NCBI GenBank assembly: GCA_026645575.1
Contig: JAPKMW010000014.1
Span: 1-64,000 of the forward strand
Source of the DNA: Caldilineaceae bacterium
Lineage (GTDB): Bacteria > Chloroflexota > Anaerolineae > Caldilineales > Caldilineaceae
Direction of reading: 5' to 3'
DNA length: 64,000 nt
How positions within the stretch are numbered: the first letter of the stretch is position 1; each line of letters opens with the position of its first letter. A program made the position numbers and the translations under genes. Below the pieces are notes generated by a model. That model ran no database searches and was not told the DNA's origin. It saw only the letters and a program-made list of their open reading frames with translations. Of the stretch, positions 44,830-54,326 are shown in pieces.

Positions 44830-47800
44830 ATGCTACATCAAAGTAAGTACTTACCGGCTGACTCACCAGAAGGCGCCGTTGCACTTCCCAGCAGCGCGCC
44901 CGTGCGACAGCCAACTTGGTCGCTGGATATACGCCTAGTCGTTGCAGTGCTGGGGGCGCTGCTCTATCATGGCGCGCTCAGCATCTTCGGCACCTACCGC
45001 AACACGTATGACGCGTATGTTCATATCTTTTTTGCCGATCATTGGACGCGCGGCTGGTTTGATCACTGGGACCCGCGCTGGTACACCGGCTTTACCCTGA
45101 CCAGTTATCCACCACTTTCACAACAATCAGTGGCCGCCGTCTCCTTTTTGACCGGCGATCTGCGGCTGGCCTTTGCCATCGTCCAGACCAGCGCGATGGT
45201 ACTCATGACCATTGGCATGTATCGCTTTGCCCAGTTGTGGGTAAGCAAAGAAGCCGCGGGGTGGGCGGCGATCTGGCTGGTCTTCTCCTCCGCCATGGCG
45301 GAAACGATCCATGTCTTTGGGCAGTTGCCCACCACCTATTCGCTTTCGATGTTGCTCAATGCCCTGCCCTTTACCTATGCCTGGATTGTGCGCGGGAAAC
45401 CATCGGATCTGGCAAAGTGTTGGGCCTTAACAGCCGCCACCACCGGCGCCCACCATGTCACCACCCTCTTTGGCTCGGTCTTTATCACCGCGCCGGTGCT
45501 GGTGTTGGCACTCGTGGAGCGCTTCCGCACTGAACAGCCGGATGAACCGGGGCTGCACCCCCGCTTTGTCACGCGCGCCAACTGGCGACCGCTGGTCATG
45601 CGGCGATTGCGCCGGGTACTTGGGCCGGTGATCCGCGCCGGCATCTTTGGGGTGGGGACGATTTCGCTGCTTTTGTTGGTTGTCTTTCCCTACTGGGCGT
45701 GGAGCCGCGCTGATCCCATTACCCAGGTCTCGATTCCCCACGCCAGTCGCGATAACTTTCTGGTCAATCTCAATGCCGGCTTGGTCTTCTGGCTGATTCC
45801 TTATGGTATGTTGCTCTTTGCCATGCCCTATGTGTTTTACAAAGGCTTTACGACCAAAGCCTGGCCCTTGATCAGCTCGATTGCACTGTTAGCGTTCCTT
45901 GGCACGGGCGGCACCACCCCCTTTCCCAAGATGCTATTAGGCGGCGCCTTTGATATTCTCACGCTGGATCGCTTTACGCTCTGGGCTTCGATCTTGATGT
46001 TGCCGTTGGTGGGCGAATATGTGGTCAGTTTGTTACATGGCAACCTGGCGCGCTGGCTGCAAGAGCAATTTGGCCGGTTGGTGCAACGCGGCGCCGTCGC
46101 CTTCACCATTCTCGGCCTGATCGCCTGTTCGATCTTTGTGGTCAACCTGACCCAATTTCGCCGCTTTCAGCCGGCGGCAATCGATGTGCAACCAATTGTG
46201 AACTTTCTGCAGAAGGATGAGCATTGGCGGTGGCGTTATATGACGCTGGGTTTTGGTGATCAGATGGCCTGGCTTTCCGCCCAAACGACAGCGGCGCAGA
46301 TCGACGGCAACTATCACTCGGCGCGGCGGCTGCCGGAGATGACCACTACGCCGGTGGAGCGGCTGGAAGGGGCAAAGTTTAGCGGGGTGCCGGGGCTGGG
46401 GTCACTGCAACAATTTCTCAATGTTCCCGATAAGTATAATTTGAAATATATCTTTTCCAATGACCAATTCTATGACCCGTTGCTCTTTTTCTATGGCTGG
46501 CACAAGATTCAATTGTTGGAAAATGGCATTGCCGTCTGGGAGCGCGAAGATATTCCCATCTTGCCGGCCAACCTGCCGCGCAAAGAGATTCCGCTCTATC
46601 AACGGTTGATGTTTGGTATCTTGCCGCCGGGCGCGTTGCTGGCGTCGCTCATTGCGGTCAGCGCCGGGCATTGGCGGCTCCCCTTTTTGCTACTTGGCGA
46701 GGCGCTGGGGATGCGCCCCCGCTTTGAAGGCTTCTATGATCGGCTCTCCTGGCCCTTTCGCACCTTCTGGCAACGGGTGGATCGCCGGTTGTTGAGCGCT
46801 TCGGTGCTGCCGGCCAACGGTCATGGTCGCCCCCCACGCTGGCAACTCTTTATCCACCTCTGTCTGCGCCGCTTTCGCCGGTGGTCCAAGCCCCCTTCGC
46901 CGACGGCGCGCCAGGTGCGCACCGCCTTGGTGGGAGCCATCGTTTGCTTGCTATTGGTGCTGATCGGCGTGCGCATTGCCGCCTATTTTCGCGACCCGCT
47001 CACCTTGATCACGAGTTACTATGATGACTTGGATTTCCGCCGTTTTGAGGAGGCGTATCAACAGTTGAATCCGGCGACCCGCCCGCCTTTTGATCAATAC
47101 CTGCTCAATCTGTCGGTGCAGGGTGGGTTGGTGGCCTCGTACAGCAAGTTGGACACGATAGCGACCAAAGTCTTACGCGCCGATGCCGATCAGATGCGGG
47201 TGCAGGTGGCGGCCCGCTATATTACGGCCTTCTCCTATTATACCGACACCCAAACCTTACTTTTGACCAATCATCCAGAGGAAGGGTGGCGGATTGAACC
47301 AGCCGCCATTGACATTCGGACGCCGCCGGATCAATTTTTGCGTCGCCCTAGTTTGGCCTGGCTTTCCCAGGGACGGCGACGCGTCGGGGCCACCGTCACC
47401 GATGTCGCCGATGTATTGGATCGACCCCAATTGCAAGTTCTATCAAGCAACATGGTGCAGCGCGCTAACGGGAGCTACAGTATTGTCGGCGAATTAATCA
47501 ACCGCGATGCCAACCCGGCTGATGTCACTGTCACCGGGCTGATCTATGATGAAGACAATAGCTTATTGACCTGGTACAATGCCGGCGCCGGTATGATGCA
47601 CAAGCTCTTGCCATTGGAGATCACCCCCTTTCGCATTGATTTTGAGGGAGTGGCCGGCCTCACTCTGGCGGATACCGAGCAGCCGCTCGCCTTTACACCC
47701 AATGCGGCCTGGAGCTATCAATTGCCCCCCAATAAGACTATCGGGCGCTTTGATCTCTATGCCAAAGCTGTCGTAACCCAGCGTGATCTCGACCGCGATG

Positions 47801-48192
47801 TGGGCGTTCAGCAGGTTGAAATCGAAAAGCAGCACATTGACGGGCAGGAGCAATGGTTGTTGAAGGGAAATCTCATTAATGCTGGGGTCAAAGAAGCGGT
47901 CATCCCCCATCTTTTGGTCACCTTCTATGATACCGACCATCAGGTGGTGTGGGTGGATCACTTCTTTTTACCCCAATCCTTACGCCCACAACGCGCCATG
48001 GCCTTTGCCGTGACGCTTACGCCCCGGCAGGCAATTGCGCCCTTGCCGATCCCTGGCAACAGTTTCGCCAATGCCCTCACCACACTCACCACGCTCACCG
48101 GGCCAAGAGCCGATTGGCTAACCTTGCCGGCCGATACCGGCTATGCCTCCTTGCGCGTGAGCGTTCATTATTTTACAGGAAGCAGTAACTGA
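44830..48192 (+). CDS. Giant polytopic membrane protein (GT-C-like / surface polymer assembly)
   Basis: 1,120 residues. Residues about 30-475 form about 10-11 hydrophobic segments with a first extracytoplasmic loop of acidic/aromatic type (YDAYVHIFFADHWTRGWFDH), as in GT-C-fold glycosyltransferases and 6-pyruvoyl-synthase-related membrane proteins. A further segment lies near 605-625 and the last at about 700-725 (ALVGAIVCLLLVLIGVRIAA). The C-terminal 390 residues are outside the membrane and mostly beta-rich, with repeated QLSSNM-type strands. It begins a likely operon with a lipoprotein and a membrane-tethered glycosidase, so I infer a role in exporting or assembling a cell-surface glycan. 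No catalytic residue is proven. Confidence 0.7.
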   Translation: MLHQSKYLPADSPEGAVALPSSAPVRQPTWSLDIRLVVAVLGALLYHGALSIFGTYRNTYDAYVHIFFADHWTRGWFDHWDPRWYTGFTLTSYPPLSQQSVAAVSFLTGDLRLAFAIVQTSAMVLMTIGMYRFAQLWVSKEAAGWAAIWLVFSSAMAETIHVFGQLPTTYSLSMLLNALPFTYAWIVRGKPSDLAKCWALTAATTGAHHVTTLFGSVFITAPVLVLALVERFRTEQPDEPGLHPRFVTRANWRPLVMRRLRRVLGPVIRAGIFGVGTISLLLLVVFPYWAWSRADPITQVSIPHASRDNFLVNLNAGLVFWLIPYGMLLFAMPYVFYKGFTTKAWPLISSIALLAFLGTGGTTPFPKMLLGGAFDILTLDRFTLWASILMLPLVGEYVVSLLHGNLARWLQEQFGRLVQRGAVAFTILGLIACSIFVVNLTQFRRFQPAAIDVQPIVNFLQKDEHWRWRYMTLGFGDQMAWLSAQTTAAQIDGNYHSARRLPEMTTTPVERLEGAKFSGVPGLGSLQQFLNVPDKYNLKYIFSNDQFYDPLLFFYGWHKIQLLENGIAVWEREDIPILPANLPRKEIPLYQRLMFGILPPGALLASLIAVSAGHWRLPFLLLGEALGMRPRFEGFYDRLSWPFRTFWQRVDRRLLSASVLPANGHGRPPRWQLFIHLCLRRFRRWSKPPSPTARQVRTALVGAIVCLLLVLIGVRIAAYFRDPLTLITSYYDDLDFRRFEEAYQQLNPATRPPFDQYLLNLSVQGGLVASYSKLDTIATKVLRADADQMRVQVAARYITAFSYYTDTQTLLLTNHPEEGWRIEPAAIDIRTPPDQFLRRPSLAWLSQGRRRVGATVTDVADVLDRPQLQVLSSNMVQRANGSYSIVGELINRDANPADVTVTGLIYDEDNSLLTWYNAGAGMMHKLLPLEITPFRIDFEGVAGLTLADTEQPLAFTPNAAWSYQLPPNKTIGRFDLYAKAVVTQRDLDRDVGVQQVEIEKQHIDGQEQWLLKGNLINAGVKEAVIPHLLVTFYDTDHQVVWVDHFFLPQSLRPQRAMAFAVTLTPRQAIAPLPIPGNSFANALTTLTTLTGPRADWLTLPADTGYASLRVSVHYFTGSSN

Positions 48193-48248
48193 CAATGCAA
48201 GCCGCAGACGCGCTGCAAGGGTTGTACACTGTTGCCAGGCGACTCACC

Positions 48249-49541
48249 ATGACCCTATTTACGCGTTGGCAGCTTTGTCTAGCCCTGCTCTTTCTGTTAC
48301 TGGCCTGTACCGCCACGCAATCCACGGCGCCAACGGTTGCCAGTGAACCGCTACGCGCCCTCCGCATTGAAGCGCCGCCCCTCCTTCGCGCCGGTGCGCC
48401 CCTACAGGTGCTGGTTCATGTCACGCCGACCACCGCAACGCCCCCCATTTTGCTGACAGCCCAAGGCTCCTTTGGTTTCCTGCCCCAGGAGCAGCGACCA
48501 GTGGACGGCGTGGCGCGCTTTGCCTTTATGCTAGTCCACACCCGTTTTGCCGGCGCCGTTCATTTGCGCGCAAGCAGCGAAGGCATTGCCGCCCATAGCG
48601 AAGTAGTGATCACACCTGGCCCAGCCGTTGACCCGATCTTGCCATTGGTTGGGCCACGCGCCATCGTGGCCGGCGGGGAACAGTGGACGATGGTCGTCGC
48701 CACCCCGCGTGATGCGTTAGACAATCCGGTGGCCGAGGGCAGCCGCGTGACCGTTCACGCCCAGCACCCGGTTGCACCGGACGCAGCGCTGGTCACGGGG
48801 GTGGAAACGATGATCGTTCCCACCCAAAACCTGATCGCCTGGACACGGATCCACAGCCGTAACGACGCTGGCCCCTTGCACATTGCCGTCAACGCGGACT
48901 TTGGTCATAGCCCGGAGCGGGTGGTGCTTGTCACGCCGAGCCTGCCCATGCCGTTTCAATTGCTGGCCGACAAAACAAGCGCACCCGCCGACGGTCGCCA
49001 ACTGGTACACATTAGCAGTAGCCAAATTCGCGACCGCTTTGGCAATGTCCTACCGGATGGCACAAGCACCCTCTTGCTGGCAACCATGACGGCGCAAGAT
49101 CGGCGCTCACTGCCGGCGATGACCATTGACGGGCGCATCTATACCACCATCCAGGCGCCCAGCCAACCGGGAGTGATGCAACTTCAGGGTTGGATTGCCG
49201 GCGTCGCCAGTGAACCGTTGACCCTCACCTTTGGGGCTGGTCCGGCGGTGCAACCCATTGGGGTGGTGACAAAAAAAATAGCCGAAGGGATGCAGGTAAT
49301 TGCCGGCCCGCTAGTGGGCGATCTGGGCCAGTTCATCCCCGATGGCGCCGATGTAACCTTTACCATTACGGCTCCAGACGGGCAACTTGAAGAAGTGATT
49401 GCGCCCGCCGATTATGGTTATGCTCAAATCCTTTTACGGCGGGCCGCGCTTGTCGATGGCGATTACCAAATAACCGTGACAGCCGGTACAGGACAAGGCG
49501 CCATCACTTTTCCCGTCACGGTTGCGGCATGGTCGCCATGA
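48249..49541 (+). CDS. Surface lipoprotein with Ig/invasin-like beta domains
   Basis: 430 residues from the ATG at 48249; an in-frame start at 48195 is less likely. The signal ends in LLAC with lipidated Cys20. Repeated beta-sandwich stretches of about 100 residues follow (for example GARIVAGG-like turns, LLADKTSAPADGRQLVHISS and RDRFGNVLPDGTSTLLL), typical of big-1/invasin or filamin-type repeats. No catalytic motif. It is placed between the polytopic protein and the GH5-like protein and overlaps the latter's start, so it is probably part of the same assembly. Family assignment is by pattern only. Confidence 0.72.
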   Translation: MTLFTRWQLCLALLFLLLACTATQSTAPTVASEPLRALRIEAPPLLRAGAPLQVLVHVTPTTATPPILLTAQGSFGFLPQEQRPVDGVARFAFMLVHTRFAGAVHLRASSEGIAAHSEVVITPGPAVDPILPLVGPRAIVAGGEQWTMVVATPRDALDNPVAEGSRVTVHAQHPVAPDAALVTGVETMIVPTQNLIAWTRIHSRNDAGPLHIAVNADFGHSPERVVLVTPSLPMPFQLLADKTSAPADGRQLVHISSSQIRDRFGNVLPDGTSTLLLATMTAQDRRSLPAMTIDGRIYTTIQAPSQPGVMQLQGWIAGVASEPLTLTFGAGPAVQPIGVVTKKIAEGMQVIAGPLVGDLGQFIPDGADVTFTITAPDGQLEEVIAPADYGYAQILLRRAALVDGDYQITVTAGTGQGAITFPVTVAAWSP

Positions 49542-51274
49542 TCAAAGCGCGGCTTAAGGTGATCATCGCCTTGTTACTGCTCATTGGCGCCCTTTTGACG
49601 GCGCTAGGTGCTGTCGCCGGCATTGGGCAGTTGCTGCTCTATTTTTCCAGCGGTGCTGACCCGGCGACGATTTTTCAATCTGTTCCGCCAGTGCCGGTCG
49701 ATCTCAGAGATCGTGTTACCTGGCTACCGGATCGGCCTTCGGCAGCCGCCAGTCGCGTGTTGGAGCCATATATGCGCGAACGCATTGCCGGCGCCTATCT
49801 TTATGGGTGGGCGCAATGGAACATCTCCTATGATCTCAAACAACCCTATAATTTAAAAACCTACTTTGCGCGACCAGCCCTCGACGCTGTCACCCAAGCG
49901 GTGACAGCCACCGTCGCCGCCGGTTGGCAGGTGCGCCAGAGCAACTTACACCACACGCTGGAACTGGCTTTTTATGCCGATGATGGCTCGTTGGTCGCCT
50001 TTACCGATCACAATGCTCATTTAGTGCAGCAAGTCGTGAATGCTGACGGGTCACAGGTGGAAGTGCAAGAGAGTACTAATGTTTATGACGTGGTGATGCG
50101 GCTGGATGACGGTGAATGGCGCATTCGCGATCTGGTACGACGCGGTGATGGCCCGCCGCTCACCGCAGCCGCCGATCTCACCACAACCATGGACGTGACG
50201 ACCTCCCTACCGGCTGACTTTGTTCAGGTACAGGGAACGCAATTGGTATTGGCCGGCAAGCCTTTTCCTATTGCCGGCATCAACTATTACCCTCAAGCCT
50301 CGCCTTGGACCGAGTTCTGGCCGGAATATCAAACTGGGCAGACGATTACCGACTTGAACCTGATCCGCCAACTGGGGTTGAACACAGTGCGCATCTTCAT
50401 CTCCTACCAGGATTTTGGCGCCGACAACGTGTCGTTGACTGAAATTACCAAGCTACGCCACTTTCTTGATGTAGCGTACGCTCGTCATCTCAAGGTGATC
50501 GTTACCCTCTTTGACCATCACACGGATCACCATGTCAGCACCTGGGCGGCGGATGGACGCCATCTGGCCGGCTTGATCCCCCGCGTGGCCGATCATCCGG
50601 CGATTCTGGCTTGGGATATTAAAAATGAGCCGGATCGCGACTATGGGTTCAATACGCAGCCATTGGTCGATAGCTGGCTACGCTATGTGGCGCGCACGGT
50701 ACGGCGCTATGATCCCCATCACCTGATCACTATCGGCTGGTCGCGCCCGGAAGCGGCAGCCGGATTGGTCGATCTGGTCGATTTTGTTTCATTCCACTAC
50801 TTTGAGGAGTTGGCCGATTATAGCCCTCGGCTGGAACGCTTGTTGGCGGCGGCAGAGGGCAAACCGGTCGTGTTGCAAGAATTTGTCATGTCCACCTGGA
50901 ACTCCTTCTGGCCCCACGGTCACACCGAGTTGGAACAGGCGCACTACTACGCCGATCTCTTGCGCCAACATCGCCAATACCCCACCGCCGGTTACATGGT
51001 CTGGACGCTGCATGATTTTGACCATGTGCCGCTGGCCGAGTTTAACACCCCCTGGCAACGGGCCAGCCAGGCCAACATGGGTCTCCAACGGCGGGACGGC
51101 TCTTGGAAACCTGCGGCGGCCATCATTCGCCCCGACGCCAACTTAGATCTTCCGCCGCTATCCCCCTGGAACCGCTGGACAAAACCATTCTGGTTGCTGG
51201 TGATGACAATGGGCGTCTTGAGCCTGAGCCTGATTGTAATTGGCCTTTACTGGCGACGGCAGCGTACCAGGTAA
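49529..51274 (+). CDS. Membrane-tethered glycoside hydrolase, GH5-like
   Basis: 581 residues; ATG at 49529 or 49538 (the latter overlaps the previous stop as ATGA). One N-terminal membrane segment (about 7-32) and one C-terminal segment (about 551-573) bracket an extracellular part. The accessory region (about 35-225) is followed by a TIM-barrel glycosidase domain: AGINYYPQASPWTEFW (about 248-263), acid/base Glu367 in WDIKNEPDRD, then SFHYFEEL and nucleophile Glu451 in VVLQEFVMS. This fits clan GH-A (GH5 or GH2 type; substrate perhaps beta-mannan, beta-glucan or the organism's own exopolymer). Anchoring on both ends suggests work at the cell surface. Confidence 0.85.
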   Translation: MVAMIKARLKVIIALLLLIGALLTALGAVAGIGQLLLYFSSGADPATIFQSVPPVPVDLRDRVTWLPDRPSAAASRVLEPYMRERIAGAYLYGWAQWNISYDLKQPYNLKTYFARPALDAVTQAVTATVAAGWQVRQSNLHHTLELAFYADDGSLVAFTDHNAHLVQQVVNADGSQVEVQESTNVYDVVMRLDDGEWRIRDLVRRGDGPPLTAAADLTTTMDVTTSLPADFVQVQGTQLVLAGKPFPIAGINYYPQASPWTEFWPEYQTGQTITDLNLIRQLGLNTVRIFISYQDFGADNVSLTEITKLRHFLDVAYARHLKVIVTLFDHHTDHHVSTWAADGRHLAGLIPRVADHPAILAWDIKNEPDRDYGFNTQPLVDSWLRYVARTVRRYDPHHLITIGWSRPEAAAGLVDLVDFVSFHYFEELADYSPRLERLLAAAEGKPVVLQEFVMSTWNSFWPHGHTELEQAHYYADLLRQHRQYPTAGYMVWTLHDFDHVPLAEFNTPWQRASQANMGLQRRDGSWKPAAAIIRPDANLDLPPLSPWNRWTKPFWLLVMTMGVLSLSLIVIGLYWRRQRTR

Positions 51275-51382
51275 AAAACTAAACCTTTTGGCAATCCATA
51301 AACTGAGGGGTATCATCATCCTTGTACATACAGTCGTGTGTACATTCAAAATCCAGAGTTGTCATCGGAAAGGAGGTTTCTC

Positions 51383-51518
51383 GTGGCTGATGACAGGGAG
51401 AATCTAATCAACCGGGTGACTGGAAACCATTGCCGCCCAAACTGGCATTTCCCACCAAGATGTCCTACGGTTGGCCTTACGCCGATTGGTTGAGAGCACA
51501 ACGGTTCGTGCCGGGTAA
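51383..51518 (+). pseudogene. Frameshifted ribbon-helix-helix (CopG-like) gene
   Basis: A strong AAAGGAGG sequence lies 6 nt before GTG at 51383, giving MADDRENLINRVTG. After 51420 the family-like sequence continues in the +1 frame as LETIAAQTGISHQDVLRLAL, ending at the TAA 51516-51518. The unshifted frame stops at 51493 after 36 residues of nonsense. A one-base gain or two-base loss near 51413-51420 would explain it. The product would be a small DNA-binding antitoxin or regulator of about 45 residues. Confidence 0.6.
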
Positions 51519-51559
51519 CAACCAGCGCATGAGTATCAAGGGTTCATTGGTGGTTTACG

Positions 51560-52663
51560 CTACCGATAGCGAATGCGGTATTGCAACAACATCTCGCCGC
51601 CGACCATAACAAAGAGGATGACGCCCTGGAGCATTTGGGCAATGCCGGCAGGTTGGATCTCATCGCCGCCAACCAGCAAGCCGCCAAAGAGGTAGGCGAC
51701 GAGGACAATTGCCAGCGGATTGAGTTTCGCCAGCCAAGCAATGATGATGGCTGTAAAGCCATAGCCGGGGGAAAAGCGCTCTTGCAAGCGATGAACGACA
51801 CCGGCCACCTCACTCATACCGGCCAACCCAGCCAACCCGCCGCTGACCGCCATGACAGCAATGATATTAGAGGCTAGCGGAATGCCGGCGTAGCGCGCCG
51901 CCCGTGGGTTGTCTCCAATCACCGTTAAAGCAAAACCCCATTTGGTATAACGCCAGAGCAACCAGAAGAGCAACGCCAGCACAAGCGCCAGCAGAATTCC
52001 CAGGTGAGCCGTCAACCCACGCAAGAACGGAAAGTCAGCGGCAAAATCAGTCAGCCGGGGCAGCCAGGCGCTCTTGGGATATTGAGGCGTCAACCCGAAG
52101 CCCCGTTCACTCCAGGGGCCGTAGATAAAGTAATTATTCCACAAAACGGCCACATAGTTGAGCATCAGCGAGGTGATAATCTCATTGACATTGAGCCGCG
52201 CCTTGAGCAGACCGGGGATCAGTCCCCAGAGTGCGCCGCCGACAAAACCAGCCAGCGCCATAGCCGTCAACATAAGAGGCTTTGGTGTCTCTGCCGGTAG
52301 CAGATGGAGAGCTACACCGGTCGCCATAAAGGCGCCGAGAAAGAGTTGCCCCTCCGCACCAATGTTCCAAAGGCGCAAGCGAAAGGCAAAGGCCACCCCT
52401 AGCCCAGCCAGGATCAGCGGTGTCGCTTTGATCGTCGTGTCCGACCAGCCGTAGGCGCTGCCAAAGGCGGTGGTTGCCATCCGTTGGTAGAGCTGCCAGG
52501 GATTAGCGCCGGTAAAGGCCAGGAGCAGCGCGCCGATCAGCAGCGCCAACACCATCAAGACAAAGGGCGAGATCACTGCCAACCAGCGCGGTTGTTCCAA
52601 TCGCCGTTCCACTTGCCAGCGCCGGCGGGGTGTACCACCGATGGACGCGCTTCCCGTTGTCAT
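51560..52663 (-). CDS. BMP-type ABC transporter permease (nucleoside/purine class, COG4603 type)
   Basis: 367 residues and about 9-10 membrane segments. It carries GWSDTTIKATPLILAGLGVA, then FRLRLWNIGAEGQLFLGAFM, and the ATPase-contact loop NPRAARYAGIPL near 240-255. It is the first of the two permease types found in basic-membrane-protein/nucleoside uptake systems. Its start overlaps the ATPase gene's stop by 4 nt. The second permease (COG1079 type) expected after it is missing; a GH5 gene on the opposite strand comes next instead. Confidence 0.9.
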   Translation of the reverse strand: MTTGSASIGGTPRRRWQVERRLEQPRWLAVISPFVLMVLALLIGALLLAFTGANPWQLYQRMATTAFGSAYGWSDTTIKATPLILAGLGVAFAFRLRLWNIGAEGQLFLGAFMATGVALHLLPAETPKPLMLTAMALAGFVGGALWGLIPGLLKARLNVNEIITSLMLNYVAVLWNNYFIYGPWSERGFGLTPQYPKSAWLPRLTDFAADFPFLRGLTAHLGILLALVLALLFWLLWRYTKWGFALTVIGDNPRAARYAGIPLASNIIAVMAVSGGLAGLAGMSEVAGVVHRLQERFSPGYGFTAIIIAWLAKLNPLAIVLVAYLFGGLLVGGDEIQPAGIAQMLQGVILFVMVGGEMLLQYRIRYR

Positions 52664-54192
52664 GCCGCCACCTTTTCCTGTCGCTGACCGCCGGCCATCA
52701 ACAAGCCGATGGTTTCCCGGTCGGCCTGGTCCGCAGCCATTTCACCCATGATCTGTCCTTCGTATAAAACGACAATCCGATCAGCCATTGCAAAAAGCTC
52801 ATCCAAATCTTCGGAAATCAGCAGCACCGCCATGCCCTGGTCGCGCCCTTGCAAAAGCAGGCGACGTACATTCTCAATGGCGCCAACATCCAGACCGCGC
52901 GTCGGGTAAGCGGCGACCAGTACAGCCGGATTGCCGCCAATTTCACGAGCCAGGATTACCTTTTGTAAATTGCCGCCGCTCAATTTACGGGCGGGGGTGG
53001 CAACCGTCGGGGTGGCAATGGCATAGTCACGCACCAGTCGCGTCGCCGCCTGTATCATGGCCCGACGGTTCAACCAAATCCCCTGCCCCAGTGTCGGCGC
53101 CCGGTATTGCTTTAGCGCCAGATTTTCGGCCACGGACAGGTTGGGCGCGCTGCCGGTGGCGCTGCGATCTTCCGGCACATAGGCCACCCCCGCCGCGATC
53201 ATCGCCTGCGGGGGCGCGTTGGTGAGGAGTTGGCCGGCGATCTGCACTTCACCGGCAGTAATTGGGCGCAACCCGCCGATCACCTCAGCCAGTTCACGCT
53301 GCCCATTGCCCGCTACCCCGGCCACGCCGATAATCTCGCCGGCATGCACGGTCAGGGAAAGGCCACGCAAAGCCGGCAGCTTTTTATCATCAACGGCTGA
53401 TACACACTGCAAGCGCAGCCGCACTTCACCCGGTTGCGCTGCTGTTTTTGCCACCTGAAAAAGCACTTCGCGTCCGACCATCAAGCGCGCCAGCTCCGCT
53501 TTGGTCATCCCCTTGGCCGCCACGGTTGCCACCGATTTGCCCTGGCGCAAAACGGTCACGTGATCAGCAATTGCCAGCACCTCGTCTAATTTATGGCTGA
53601 TAAAGATGATACTCTTGCCGGCTCTGGTCATTGCGCGCAGGGTTTGGAACAACCCGATGGTCTCCTGTGGCGTCAGCACAGCGGTCGGCTCATCCAGAAT
53701 CAAAATCTCGGCGCCCCGGTAGAGCATTTTGAGGATTTCCACCCGCTGCTGTTCACCCACCGAAAGCTGCCAGACGCTGGCGTGTGGGTCAATCGGCAAA
53801 CCATATTGCGCACTGAGCCGGCGCATGGTGGTTTCAATCTGCGCCATGTTGGGCACGAGCGCAATTCCGCGTTGCCCCAAAATGATATTTTCCGCCACTG
53901 TCTGCGAAGGCACCAACATAAAGTGCTGGTGAACCATGCCAATGCCGGCCTGAATGGCATCGCGCGGCGACTGAAAGGTGACGCGCCGACCATGCACAAA
54001 AATTTCCCCTTCATCCGGCTGGTACAACCCCGACAGCACATTCATCAAGGTCGATTTGCCGGCGCCATTTTCGCCCAGCAAGGCATGAACCTCACCCGGC
54101 ATAGCCGTAAAGGTCACCCGGTCGTTGGCAACAACCCCCGGAAAGCGTTTGGTAATGCCCCGCAATTCAAAGGCGGGCGTGGGTGTGGTCAT
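52660..54192 (-). CDS. BMP-type ABC transporter ATP-binding protein (two cassettes)
   Basis: 510 residues with two ATPase halves. The first has GENGAGKST (about 39-47), signature LSVGEQQRVEIL, and Walker B LILDEPTAVLT. The second has the degenerate P-loop region GVAGNGQRELAEVIGG (about 290-305), signature LSGGNLQKVILAREI and VAAYPTRGLDVGAI. Typical of sugar/nucleoside class ATPases that power BmpA-dependent import. It is coupled to the permease gene by an ATGA overlap and follows the binding protein gene after a heptad array of about 130 nt. Confidence 0.92.
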   Translation of the reverse strand: MTTPTPAFELRGITKRFPGVVANDRVTFTAMPGEVHALLGENGAGKSTLMNVLSGLYQPDEGEIFVHGRRVTFQSPRDAIQAGIGMVHQHFMLVPSQTVAENIILGQRGIALVPNMAQIETTMRRLSAQYGLPIDPHASVWQLSVGEQQRVEILKMLYRGAEILILDEPTAVLTPQETIGLFQTLRAMTRAGKSIIFISHKLDEVLAIADHVTVLRQGKSVATVAAKGMTKAELARLMVGREVLFQVAKTAAQPGEVRLRLQCVSAVDDKKLPALRGLSLTVHAGEIIGVAGVAGNGQRELAEVIGGLRPITAGEVQIAGQLLTNAPPQAMIAAGVAYVPEDRSATGSAPNLSVAENLALKQYRAPTLGQGIWLNRRAMIQAATRLVRDYAIATPTVATPARKLSGGNLQKVILAREIGGNPAVLVAAYPTRGLDVGAIENVRRLLLQGRDQGMAVLLISEDLDELFAMADRIVVLYEGQIMGEMAADQADRETIGLLMAGGQRQEKVAA

Positions 54193-54213
54193 AAATTGGT
54201 GTGAGATTGCGGA

Positions 54214-54320
54214 ATCACGAATTACGAGTTACGAATTACGAAAAGATCGGTCGCGACGTAACTCGTAACTCGTAACTCGTAACTGGTAACTCGTAACTGG
54301 TAACTCGTAACTCGTAACCC
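54214..54320. repeat. Opposed heptad arrays in the BMP operon
   Basis: Left 54214-54241: ATCACGA, ATTACGA, GTTACGA, ATTACGA. Right 54258-54320: nine units GTAACTC (x3), GTAACTG, GTAACTC, GTAACTG, GTAACTC, GTAACTC, GTAACCC in exact 7-nt phase. The right units are complementary to the left, so a hairpin can form between the two genes. Confidence 0.9.
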
Positions 54321-54326
54321 CTGGTC

